A stretch of DNA of 64,000 nucleotides, taken from the NCBI GenBank assembly GCA_020634565.1, contig JACKBN010000005.1, positions 186,001 through 250,000 on the forward strand, read 5' to 3'. The notes under the pieces were generated by a model that made no database searches, was not told the DNA's origin, and saw nothing but the letters and a program-made list of their open reading frames with translations. Shown here one piece after another: positions 16,819 to 24,967 of the stretch. Origin of the DNA: Ardenticatenaceae bacterium (GTDB taxonomy: Bacteria; Chloroflexota; Anaerolineae; Promineifilales; Promineifilaceae). Every line of letters begins with the position of its first letter. The stretch's first letter is position 1. The position numbers and the translations under genes are program-made.

Positions 16819-17702
16819 ACTTCAGCCTCCGTGCGCAAGGTGTACCACAGGTACGGAATCACCAGCACCGCCACGCTCAGCAACAGCATTATGCCAATCG
16901 CCGCGCCGCGATTGTAAAATTGGCCGTCAAAGGTTGTCGTCCACATATAAATGGCCGGCACGTCCAAAGCCACCTGCTTGCCCGCCACCGCCACAATCAA
17001 ATCAAACACCTTCAAGGAGATATGTCCCAAAATAATCATGGCGCTAAGCGTAATCGGCCGTAGCAGCGGCAAAATGTGGTAACGGTAAATTTGCAGCTCC
17101 GTAGCCCCATCTACCCGCGCCGCTTCCCGCAGCGAATCAGGAATCGCCCGCAGGCCGCCCAAATAAAGCGCCATCGTGTACCCAGACATCTGCCAGATGG
17201 CCGGTATGGCAATGGCCGCAATGCCCCACCTCGGCGTTGTGTGCCACTGGTTTATCAAAAAATCAAGTCCGATTTGGTCAAAGAGCAAGTTCAACCCGCT
17301 GATGCGTGATCCTTGCGCCGGGTTCATCAGCCAACGCCAGACCACACCGGTCACAATAAATGAAATCGCCATCGGAAACAGAAACAGACTGCGGAAAAAT
17401 GATTCACCGCGCAAACCCTGATCCAGCAAAACGGCCAGACCCAATCCAATCAGCAGCGATCCGCCCACAAACAAGACAGTAAAAATCACCGTATTGCGAA
17501 TATCAATCTGAAAGCGGGGATCTTTTAGCAAGTTGGCATAGTTGGCAAAACCGGCCCACTCATAATTTGGCAGTAGGCCCACCCATTGGCTCAGCGAAAC
17601 CCGCCCCGACCAGGCAATAAAGCCATACACAAAAATAAAAACGGCCAAAATCGAGGGGGAAACCAGAGCAACGGCGAGCACTCTATCTTTGTTGTAGCGC
17701 AT
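16815..17702 (-). CDS. ABC sugar transporter permease, MalF type
   Basis: This 295-residue permease has six predicted helices and the EAA loop REAARVDGA followed by LPLLRP near residue 215. It follows the binding-protein gene, separated by a 267-bp stretch that contains an intrinsic terminator and further inverted repeats. Permease expression is therefore probably well below that of the receptor. It overlaps the next permease by 4 bp. No exact ACGGCCGT lies in this gene, in contrast to most of the window. Confidence 0.9.
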   Translation of the reverse strand: MRYNKDRVLAVALVSPSILAVFIFVYGFIAWSGRVSLSQWVGLLPNYEWAGFANYANLLKDPRFQIDIRNTVIFTVLFVGGSLLIGLGLAVLLDQGLRGESFFRSLFLFPMAISFIVTGVVWRWLMNPAQGSRISGLNLLFDQIGLDFLINQWHTTPRWGIAAIAIPAIWQMSGYTMALYLGGLRAIPDSLREAARVDGATELQIYRYHILPLLRPITLSAMIILGHISLKVFDLIVAVAGKQVALDVPAIYMWTTTFDGQFYNRGAAIGIMLLLSVAVLVIPYLWYTLRTEAEV

Positions 17703-17848
17703 CGCAACTCCTTACATTCTCTTCTTCAAACAGCAGCCACGATTTCTTACCAAACTTGTTTTCGCGGTAAGAAACCGCAGCTACCAAAACCTGACAGGCT
17801 GATTGATTTTACTTCTTCCCAAGTAACGCACAAACCTGTCAGGCAAAA

Positions 17849-17901
17849 CGAGGAGTAGGCATCTTTAGATGCAACAGGCATCCGAGGATGCCTACTCCTC
17901 G
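17849..17901. repeat. Inverted repeat between binding protein and permease genes
   Basis: CGAGGAGTAGGCATC (17849-17863) pairs exactly with GATGCCTACTCCTCG (17887-17901). The loop itself contains GATGC and GCATC units that can pair with the arms, so several alternative folds are possible. A further weaker pair (AAACCTGACAGG, AAACCTGTCAGG) lies at about 17797-17844. Confidence 0.6.
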
Positions 17902-17916
17902 ATTTGAAACCTTCAA

Positions 17917-17951
17917 CAAAAAGGGGTAGGCACACTGATTGCACCTACCCC
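17917..17951 (-). terminator. Intrinsic terminator after binding-protein gene
   Basis: Read on the minus strand, GGGGTAGG and CCTACCCC form an 8-bp GC-rich stem that is followed immediately by TTTTTG. It begins 19 bp after the stop codon at 17970. Partial read-through would set the receptor to permease ratio. Confidence 0.75.
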
Positions 17952-17969
17952 AGTTCAAACTAAGTTAGC

Positions 17970-19328
17970 TTATTGGCAAGGGCCAGAGCTGGCGCAAGCA
18001 GCAACCAGAGCAGATTGGAACCCTTCGATATTGCCGTCGGCCAGGAAGAGACCCAGAGCAGTGTCAATTTCTGACTTGAAGGCATCGTTAGCCACTACGC
18101 CGTGGGTCAGGCTGCCAACCACGCGGTTGCTGGCCCAGTCGTCCATAGCGGAGAGCAGGTACTCGCCGTACAGGCTGCGGTCTGCATCACTGCGGGCAGG
18201 GATGGAACCCTTGACCGGGTTGAAAGCATCTTGACCTTCGATGGAACCAGCTACGGTTAGCCAGGCAATGGCGGCGTCACGGTGCGGCGCGCCCTTGGGC
18301 AGCACGAAGCTGTCAGACAAGAACTGGAAGTTGCCACCGGTGCCAGGTACAGCCGCCCAGCCATAGCCACTGTTGGGCTCAAAGCCGATTTCGCGGAAGT
18401 ATCCTTCAGCCCAGTCACCCATCACGTTGAAAGCGGCATCGCCATTTACAACCAGTTGGGAGGCATCTTGCCAGGTCAGAGCGGAAGCATCGCTGTTGAC
18501 GTAGGTCAGCACTTTGGCGAAATCTTCAAGAGCGGCCGTTACGTCGGCACTGCCCCAATCACCAGAACCATCCCACAACGCTTCGTAACCATCAGGACCT
18601 AAAGAAGCCAACAAAACGGTCTCGAAGAGGTGCATGGCGGTCCATTGCTCACCCATGGCCAGCGGGGCATCCATACCAGCCGCTTGCAGCGCATCCATCG
18701 CAGCAAACCATTCGTCCAGGCTGGTGGGAACATCAATACCATTTTCAGACAAAACGGTGGGGTTGTACCAAAGAACGTTAGCGCGGTGGATGTTCACCGG
18801 CACGGAGTAGATGTTGCCATCCTGAGAAATCAGGGGGATCAGCGTCTCGGGCATCACATCCAGCCAGCCATTTTCCTCGAAGAGGAAGTTGACGGGTTCA
18901 AGTTGGTCGGCAGCAACGTAGGTGCCAATCAGTTCCTGACCTGCGTGGCCTTGCCAGCTGTCGGGAGCGTCGCCTGCTTGCAGACGGGTTGCCAAAACGG
19001 CGCGAGCGTTGGTACCAGCACCACCAGCAACGGCCGCATTTTCAAATTCGATGTCGGGGTATTTTTCGGCAAATACTTCGATCATCGCTTCCAAACCGGC
19101 TGCTTCACCACCACCGGTCCACCAGGAGAAGACCTCAACGGTTTGGGCCATCTCTTCATCGGCCATTTCCTCGTCCATCGCCTCATCGGCTGTGTCTTCT
19201 GTGGTGTCGGCAGCTGTGTCGGCGCTGTCGGTATCGGTTGCTTCTGGTTCGTCAGCAGAGCCACCGCAGGCGGCTAAGAGCATGGCAAACAGGAGCAAAA
19301 AGATAAAGGGGGTATATTTACGTGACAT
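17970..19328 (-). CDS. ABC sugar-binding lipoprotein
   Basis: This 452-residue solute-binding protein belongs to the second importer. The signal peptide ends in LLAAC with the lipidated cysteine at residue 21. A linker of about 35 residues very rich in Asp, Glu, Thr and Ala follows, then a family-1 binding fold beginning VEVFSWWTGGGE, a start seen in glucose/monosaccharide-type binding proteins of this group. ATG 19328 has GAGGAGAG just upstream. It is the first gene of the operon and is followed by a terminator. It differs clearly in sequence from the receptor at 2227, so the two importers probably take different sugars. Confidence 0.9.
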   Translation of the reverse strand: MSRKYTPFIFLLLFAMLLAACGGSADEPEATDTDSADTAADTTEDTADEAMDEEMADEEMAQTVEVFSWWTGGGEAAGLEAMIEVFAEKYPDIEFENAAVAGGAGTNARAVLATRLQAGDAPDSWQGHAGQELIGTYVAADQLEPVNFLFEENGWLDVMPETLIPLISQDGNIYSVPVNIHRANVLWYNPTVLSENGIDVPTSLDEWFAAMDALQAAGMDAPLAMGEQWTAMHLFETVLLASLGPDGYEALWDGSGDWGSADVTAALEDFAKVLTYVNSDASALTWQDASQLVVNGDAAFNVMGDWAEGYFREIGFEPNSGYGWAAVPGTGGNFQFLSDSFVLPKGAPHRDAAIAWLTVAGSIEGQDAFNPVKGSIPARSDADRSLYGEYLLSAMDDWASNRVVGSLTHGVVANDAFKSEIDTALGLFLADGNIEGFQSALVAACASSGPCQ

Positions 19329-19467
19329 ATTCTCTCCTCATTTGTGCAAAAGCGGGGGTGATTCATTGTGAACTGCAAAACACCGCGGCTTTTGCCTGTG
19401 GGTAAATAATGAATCGTTGCGGCGTTGGGCATGGGAAGCAGGGTGCCCAAGTGCATGAAGTTCAGGG

Positions 19468-19497
19468 ACTATAGCAATTTTGGTCGGGGTAATTCAA
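19468..19497 (-). promoter_or_regulatory. Candidate promoter of second ABC operon
   Basis: On the minus strand TTGAAT (19497-19492) and TATAGT (19473-19468) are 18 bp apart, about 140 bp before the binding-protein start. The fit is moderate. Confidence 0.45.
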
Positions 19498-19562
19498 GGG
19501 GATTTGGGCCAAGTGTATGACATGAGTGTGACATTTTTGGACAAATTGCCCAATAAATGGCG

Positions 19563-19802
19563 TTAGTAACTACCCAAAACGAGAAAAACAAAGAAAGTGC
19601 CAATAATAAAACAAGCCACAAACATCCAGCCCAGCAATCGCCATAAGCCAGTTGACGGTAAGCTTTGTCGGGAATCTCTTTGACCACACTCGAAACATTC
19701 AATGTGATACGTTCCGCCTCCAGGCACATCTTCACAACGCCACATATTAATCATTTTTCCACAGGACAAGCACTTTCCTCTTTCTGGTCTGTCATTATAC
19801 AT
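19563..19802 (-). CDS. Small zinc-ribbon membrane protein
   Basis: This 79-residue protein has two Cys pairs (CLSCGK near residue 11 and CFECGQ near residue 36) forming a zinc ribbon. A single hydrophobic segment follows at about residues 53-76 (GWMFVACFIIGTFFVFLVL). ATG 19802 has AGGA seven bases upstream. An overlapping frame is open on the same strand, but only this one shows paired cysteines and a clean membrane segment. The function is unknown. It lies between the importer and the two-component genes with no close partner. Confidence 0.6.
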   Translation of the reverse strand: MYNDRPERGKCLSCGKMINMWRCEDVPGGGTYHIECFECGQRDSRQSLPSTGLWRLLGWMFVACFIIGTFFVFLVLGSY

Positions 19803-19938
19803 TTACATATCCTGTTTCTTAATCTGATCCGCGATTAAGTCGATTCGGTTCCGGTATTCACTTGCCGTTAGAAAGAGTTCTTAAGAAATCCCAATCCCAA
19901 CTTTTGGGTTTCCAATTTTCTGGCATTGATGCCCCTTA

Positions 19939-21138
19939 TCAAACCACATTTAACTGGCGCAGCGCCGTCAGAATTTGGTCGCGGCTGACGGGTTTGGAGA
20001 TGAAGTGGGAAGCGCCGAGGGCGTAGGCCAGTTCCGGGTCGTTGAAGACGGAGCAGATGATGACGGGGGTTACGGCCGTTTCCACCCGTGTCCGAATCGT
20101 TTGCAGCACATCCCAGCCGCTCACGTCCGGCATCATCGCGTCCAAAATGATGGCATCGGGCGTGGTGCGGTTGAGCACTTCCAGCCCTTCTTGGCCACTG
20201 TTGGCGGCAATGACGCGGCAGTTGTGCCCCGTGAGGTAACGTTCCAGCAGTTCTACCAGCCCCTGGTTGTCATCCACCACCAGCACCACAGGGCCGTGCA
20301 GGGGAATTTGGAGTTGGAGCTGATAACGGCCGTTTCCCTCCGCTACCTCAATCAACCACCCCAACTTCTCCGCCAGGGGCGCAATCACCTCATCATCGAC
20401 AAAATTGAGGGCCAACGGCTGAGAAACAGGAAAAGTCAGCGTCAGCCGAGCCATCTCCTCGCCCAGCGCACCCTGAATGGTGATGGTTTGCTGCTGCGTC
20501 GCCTGGATGAGCCGACTGAGCACGCTAACCAAAAGCTGACGAGATACGGCCGTATCCACCGAAACCACTAATCTTGGCCACGGCTCCTCCCGCTGAAACG
20601 TTACCCCGCGCGTTTGCGCCAGCGGGGCCACCGCCTTCTGCGCCTCTTGCAGCAGCTGACCCAAATCGGTCGGCTGGAGCGTGGTTTCCAGCTGGGCAAA
20701 CTCAGCCTGTACGGATGAAAGTTGGGCGGCAGAGAGATCTTCTTCAGAAACGGCCGTAGCCACCGACTGCACCCTGGCCCACAAAATGGTCGCTATGCTC
20801 TCCTCCGCTTTGCGCAGAGAGCGGTGCGTTTGGCGCGTGGAAAGCCCCAGCCGCTGCCCCACCTCCTGCACCGTCAGCCCTTCTACGTAGTGCAACTGGA
20901 GCAGATTGTATTGACGCATATCCGGCGTATGGGCCGCCGCGCCCGGCTCCGGGCTGAGCGCCTCAATCGCCTCAATCAGCTCCCGCCGCAAATGGTGCCC
21001 TAACGTCTGGCTGGGACGTTTGTTGCTGTCCGCCAGCTGCTGGGCCAGCGTCAGCTTTTGCAAAAAGGCAAAATCGTACAGATGCTCCAGAGCAACTTTC
21101 ACATCGTCGATAAATTGATCAGAAGGCTGCGGCGTCAT
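19939..21138 (-). CDS. Response regulator with N-terminal HTH and C-terminal receiver
   Basis: This 399-residue protein has an unusual order. Residues 70-115 look like a sigma-region-4/LuxR-type helix-turn-helix (QLHYVEGLTVQEVGQRLGLS). Residues 120-280 resemble a decayed histidine-kinase ATPase region that lacks clear N and G boxes. Residues 285-397 form a complete receiver with the acidic pair (VVDDN), phospho-acceptor Asp333 (ILDAMMPD) and the conserved lysine (SKPVS). It starts 7 bp after the sensor kinase stop codon and is almost certainly its partner. The HTH suggests that it acts on DNA or on sigma-factor-like contacts; the target is unknown. Confidence 0.75.
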   Translation of the reverse strand: MTPQPSDQFIDDVKVALEHLYDFAFLQKLTLAQQLADSNKRPSQTLGHHLRRELIEAIEALSPEPGAAAHTPDMRQYNLLQLHYVEGLTVQEVGQRLGLSTRQTHRSLRKAEESIATILWARVQSVATAVSEEDLSAAQLSSVQAEFAQLETTLQPTDLGQLLQEAQKAVAPLAQTRGVTFQREEPWPRLVVSVDTAVSRQLLVSVLSRLIQATQQQTITIQGALGEEMARLTLTFPVSQPLALNFVDDEVIAPLAEKLGWLIEVAEGNGRYQLQLQIPLHGPVVLVVDDNQGLVELLERYLTGHNCRVIAANSGQEGLEVLNRTTPDAIILDAMMPDVSGWDVLQTIRTRVETAVTPVIICSVFNDPELAYALGASHFISKPVSRDQILTALRQLNVV

Positions 21139-21145
21139 AGCTCAA

Positions 21146-23353
21146 TCATCCCAGCTTTTCCCGTGCTTGTCCATTTAAAGATTGGTCTGCCAGCCAGTTG
21201 CCGTACTGCGGCTGGAGCGCTTTGACGATGGGCTGAATGCAGTGGAGCAGCTCAATGGGCTGGAACATCGTTGAGCGCTGCACTACAAGCTGACTCGTCT
21301 GCCCGGCAAACTGTTCGCTGATGAAATCGGTGGCGGTAAGCAAAACGACGGGAATGTTGGCCAACAGCTCATCCTGCTGCATGATGTCGAACACTTCACG
21401 GCCGTTTAACCTCGGCATGATCAAATCGAGCAGTAGCAAATCTGGCGGCTGCTGGCGCATGGCGTTCAGGCCGCTTTCCCCGTCATAGGCCACCCGCACA
21501 GTTACCGAATTGGGCCGAGCCGAGAGGCCACGCTCGACCAGCTGGCAAATGCCGCTGTTGTCATCTACCACCAGGATATTTTGCACATTCTCCAAACCGT
21601 CGATAAGGCGGTTGAGCAGCTCAAAATTGATCGGTTTGTTCAGGCAGGCCAGTGCGCCAAAAGCGTCGGCCATCCAGGTGCGGCTGGGCAGCGAGCAGCT
21701 GATGACCGGTACGGGCAGGGCCAGCGTAGGCGCCGGAGGCACAGACCCAGGCGCCACATTCCACACCACCGCTGCCGGAAGCTGTTCCGCCACCTGTTCA
21801 GCCAGATCAGCGGCATCGGGCAGCGGCACGATGTCGAACTCGGTGAGGTGACGCTGCACCAGACTAACCACTGTCGGATCAGAATCAATCATGAAAACGG
21901 GCGGCAGCTTATCGCTGGGCTGCGCTTCCAGGGAACGCGTTCGGTAAAGGCGACCACCGGGTGACAGCTCTTCGATGGGCAGGGCGATGGTAAAGGTCGC
22001 TCCTTCACCAAGGATGCTGTTGACCCAGATACGGCCGTTGTGTGCCTGCACAAACCGGTGACAAATAGCCAACCCCAATCCCGCGCCGCCATGTTTACGG
22101 CTAAGCGAATAATCCACCTGATAAAATTCGGTAAAAATGCGGGCCAACTGCTCCTCAGGGATACCAGGGCCAGTGTCAGCAACCTGAATGTGCAGTTCGC
22201 CCTCTTGCCTAAAGGCGCGCAGGGTGACAGTGCCTTGCTCGGTGAAGCGGCAGGCGTTGTTGAGCAAATTCAGAAACACCTGGCGCATCCGGGTGCGATC
22301 CAGCTCCAGCAGGGGCAGCTCCGGCTCGATGTCGGCCACCAGCGTAACGGCATCATTGCGGAACAAATCAGCCACCATGCTAAGCGACTCTTGCATCAAT
22401 GGTTCCAGGTTGGTGGGCTCCTTGTTGAGGGTGAAACCCGTCATTTCAAAATGGGACAGGTCCAAAATGTCGTCGATCATGCTCATGAGGTGGCGACTGT
22501 TGCGGTAAATCTGGCTGACATCGCGGTACAGTTTGGGCGGCATCGCCTGCCCGCCATACACCTCCGGCGAGAGGTACATCACCTCACTAAAGCCCAAAAT
22601 AATGCTCAGCGGCGTGCGAAATTCGTGGCTGATGTTGGCGGCAAACTGCTCTTTCATGCGCTGGCTTTCGCGCGCCTGCTTGTTGGCGATGAGCAGCTCG
22701 CGCTCCGCCTGAAGGCGCGCCTCATTGGTGATTTGCAGCGACTTTACGGTGCTGCGCAGCTCGGCCTGCTGGCTGCGGGTCACATCCAGCAGCTGCTCGG
22801 CACGGCGCTGCGTTTTGCTCAACCAATCCAGCGCGGTATACAAGGCTCGAATCGTCAGCCAGGCGATGAGCACGGCCAAAATCAGGTTGGTGAGCACGCC
22901 CGCCAGCGGATAAGGATAATTGTGCGCAAGGGAAAGGTAAACGGCCGTTCCCACCATCATCGTCCCCGTAACAAATTCACTCCCCTGCACCAGCATTGCC
23001 TGGCAAAAGATGAGCAGCACGCCCACAAACGGCAGCCAGGGCGCAGGCAAAAAAATCATGGCAAAAAGGAGTACGGCCGTTAAGCCCCACACCAGCAAAT
23101 GGCGCGCCAATCTGGGTTTTTGATTGGAAAGGGAAAGCGCCCCCACGGCAACGGCCGTTAACAACAGCCAAAAGCCAATTGCCGGCAGCGGAAAGGGTTC
23201 CGCAGATTCGTAAAACAGGATGAAAAATTGGGCGACGGCAATCGCCAGCAGCGCCAGCCGCTGGGCCAGCCGCCCGCGCAAATCATCCATGTTAAGCTGC
23301 ACCGTCTCATCTTGCAGCGGGGAAAATCGGTGAAGAAGGTTTAGATTCGCCAT
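21146..23353 (-). CDS. Membrane hybrid histidine kinase with two receiver-like domains
   Basis: This 735-residue kinase has about six membrane helices in residues 30-185 and a coiled linker. The HisKA domain carries His243 (NISHEFRTPL). The ATPase domain (about 345-460) has the N box (LLNNACRF) and G boxes (DTGPGIPEE, GAGLGLAI). Residues 475-585 look like a receiver whose phospho-acceptor region is replaced (VVWNVAPG). Residues 597-715 are a full receiver with Asp643 (LLLDLIMPRLNG). No extracellular sensor domain is evident, so the signal is probably sensed in or at the membrane. Seven bases separate it from the receiver protein downstream. Confidence 0.85.
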   Translation of the reverse strand: MANLNLLHRFSPLQDETVQLNMDDLRGRLAQRLALLAIAVAQFFILFYESAEPFPLPAIGFWLLLTAVAVGALSLSNQKPRLARHLLVWGLTAVLLFAMIFLPAPWLPFVGVLLIFCQAMLVQGSEFVTGTMMVGTAVYLSLAHNYPYPLAGVLTNLILAVLIAWLTIRALYTALDWLSKTQRRAEQLLDVTRSQQAELRSTVKSLQITNEARLQAERELLIANKQARESQRMKEQFAANISHEFRTPLSIILGFSEVMYLSPEVYGGQAMPPKLYRDVSQIYRNSRHLMSMIDDILDLSHFEMTGFTLNKEPTNLEPLMQESLSMVADLFRNDAVTLVADIEPELPLLELDRTRMRQVFLNLLNNACRFTEQGTVTLRAFRQEGELHIQVADTGPGIPEEQLARIFTEFYQVDYSLSRKHGGAGLGLAICHRFVQAHNGRIWVNSILGEGATFTIALPIEELSPGGRLYRTRSLEAQPSDKLPPVFMIDSDPTVVSLVQRHLTEFDIVPLPDAADLAEQVAEQLPAAVVWNVAPGSVPPAPTLALPVPVISCSLPSRTWMADAFGALACLNKPINFELLNRLIDGLENVQNILVVDDNSGICQLVERGLSARPNSVTVRVAYDGESGLNAMRQQPPDLLLLDLIMPRLNGREVFDIMQQDELLANIPVVLLTATDFISEQFAGQTSQLVVQRSTMFQPIELLHCIQPIVKALQPQYGNWLADQSLNGQAREKLG

Positions 23354-23517
23354 AATTGCACTCCGCGCCGTCCCGCGCCAGAGCGGGATCGGTTTGTGAG
23401 GGTATTGTATTGCGGAATGGGTTGGGGTGAAAACGGCCGTCTATCAGCGCACAATTTCCCCGGAAAATGGGCAAAGGAAAGTTGAATAGTGGGGAAATAG
23501 ACAGGGGGAGTTGGTTT

Positions 23518-23781
23518 TTAAGCAGCTTCTGGAGAAATCCGCCAGCGACGGTGGAGCAGATACAGCACAATTGCCAGCAACAGCCAGCCGAAAGCCAGAA
23601 AGCCTAACTGGGCCACACCGCTGCCGTAGAAGACAACGGCCGTATCCCCCGGCCCAGGTAATGTATTAGACATGGCCCACTTCAGGCTAAACTCATACCA
23701 GAACCAGAGCCAAAAAAGACCAATAATGAGGCTAAGTACGGCCGTTACCGGCAAGATCACACGTCGCAAAGAAGTAAACAT
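23518..23781 (-). CDS. Small membrane protein, unknown
   Basis: This 87-residue protein has two hydrophobic segments (about 10-30 and 52-75) and a basic C-terminus (LHRRWR). I chose the ATG at 23781 (MFTSLRR) rather than a TTG seven codons upstream. It contains two ACGGCCGT sites in its short length. It lies upstream of the sensor kinase on the same strand with a 164-bp gap, and is divergent from the transporter at 23853. I do not recognise the family. Confidence 0.5.
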   Translation of the reverse strand: MFTSLRRVILPVTAVLSLIIGLFWLWFWYEFSLKWAMSNTLPGPGDTAVVFYGSGVAQLGFLAFGWLLLAIVLYLLHRRWRISPEAA

Positions 23782-23852
23782 GACCCCATTATGAACAGAC
23801 AATTTTTATTTCGTCAATGGTCTATCGGTCATTGCAATGCTATGATCACAGT

Positions 23853-24920
23853 ATGACCCGACAAAACCTCACCCCATTTTTACAAGCTTTTGCCGCCGCC
23901 GCGCTTTTTGGCGTAAACGCGCCGCTCTCCAAACTGTTCCTGGGCGAAGTGGAACCGATCGTGCTGGCAGCCTTCCTTTACCTGGGCAGCGGGCTGGGTC
24001 TGCTGCTGCTCAAGGGAGGTCAACGTGTGTGGGGAACGGCCGTTGCCAGCGAAACCCCCATCGGCAAAGAAGACATCCCCTGGCTGGCCGGCGCGATTTT
24101 AGCGGGCGGCATTGCTGCCCCGATTGTGCTGCTGTTCAGTTTGCGCGAAACGGCCGCGGCCACCGCCTCCCTGCTGCTTAACTTTGAAGGCGTCGCCACC
24201 ACGCTTATTGCCGCCCTCGCCTTCAAAGAAGCGATTACCCGCCGCGCCTGGTTTGCCATTTTGGCCATCACCGGCGCGACGATTCTGCTTTCTTACGCAC
24301 CAGGCAGCAATTGGGGCTTTTCGCTGGGCGCATTGGGTATCTTGCTGGCCTGCATTTTGTGGGGGATAGACAACAACTTCACACGTAACATCTCCGCCAA
24401 AGATCCGTTGGCCATTGTCATTGTGAAGGGGCTGGTTGCTGGTCTATTTTCGCTGCTGCTGGCCACGCTGTTGGGCAACAGCTGGCCCCGCTGGAGCACC
24501 ATTTTGGGCGCGCTGCTGCTGGGCAGCCTGAGTTATGGCCTCAGCATCACGCTGTTCATTCGGGCGATGCGCCATTTGGGAGCGGCGCGCACCAGTGCCT
24601 TATTTAGCACCGCGCCAGTTGCTGGCGTCATTCTCTCACTGCTGCTGTTCAGCGAAACGCCGGGATTTCTCTTCTTGCTGGCGCTGCCGCTCATGGTTGT
24701 CGGGGCCATCTATTTGGTGAATGAAGATCATACCCACTACCACGTGCATGAAGCTGTTTTTCACGACCATTGGCACAGCCATGATGATGCGCATCACACC
24801 CACACCCACGACGGCGCAGAAGCAAACAGCGCCCATGCTCACCCTCATGACCATGAAGAGACCTCACACGAGCACCATCACCTGCCCGACATCACCCATC
24901 GCCACACCCACGAAGAATGA
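23853..24920 (+). CDS. EamA/DMT-family transporter with His-rich C-terminal tail
   Basis: This 355-residue inner-membrane protein has ten predicted helices in two EamA repeats (about residues 1-290). A cytoplasmic or periplasmic tail of about 63 residues follows, of which about 23 are histidines, arranged as HXH pairs with Asp and Glu. Most EamA proteins lack such a tail. Similar tails in other transporters bind nickel, zinc or cobalt, so the cargo or a regulator may be a metal; this is inference. The start at 23853 (MTRQN) is chosen over an upstream ATG at 23817 because the mature N-terminus then begins close to helix 1. An inverted repeat at 24924-24963 follows the stop. Confidence 0.82.
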   Translation: MTRQNLTPFLQAFAAAALFGVNAPLSKLFLGEVEPIVLAAFLYLGSGLGLLLLKGGQRVWGTAVASETPIGKEDIPWLAGAILAGGIAAPIVLLFSLRETAAATASLLLNFEGVATTLIAALAFKEAITRRAWFAILAITGATILLSYAPGSNWGFSLGALGILLACILWGIDNNFTRNISAKDPLAIVIVKGLVAGLFSLLLATLLGNSWPRWSTILGALLLGSLSYGLSITLFIRAMRHLGAARTSALFSTAPVAGVILSLLLFSETPGFLFLLALPLMVVGAIYLVNEDHTHYHVHEAVFHDHWHSHDDAHHTHTHDGAEANSAHAHPHDHEETSHEHHHLPDITHRHTHEE

Positions 24921-24923
24921 TTA

Positions 24924-24963
24924 GCCGCAGAGAAAAAAGAGTAACTCTGTGCCCTCTGTGGCC
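24924..24963. repeat. CCACAGAG-family inverted repeat between convergent genes
   Basis: GCCGCAGAG with AGAGT on the left pairs with ACTCTGTG and CTCTGTGGCC on the right. Related copies are at 39185-39248, 42773-42846 and 56685-56750, with single arms near 35597, 40228 and 52700. Confidence 0.6.
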
Positions 24964-24967
24964 AAAC

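Noticed and set aside
19469..19735. An 88-codon minus-strand frame overlapping the zinc-ribbon gene
   Set aside because: The overlapping frame at 19563-19802 has two CxxC pairs, a clean membrane segment and a ribosome site; this one has none.
22040..23083. A 347-codon open frame on the plus strand across the sensor kinase
   Set aside because: It is the mirror of the kinase coding frame, with no domain, start signal or membrane pattern of its own.
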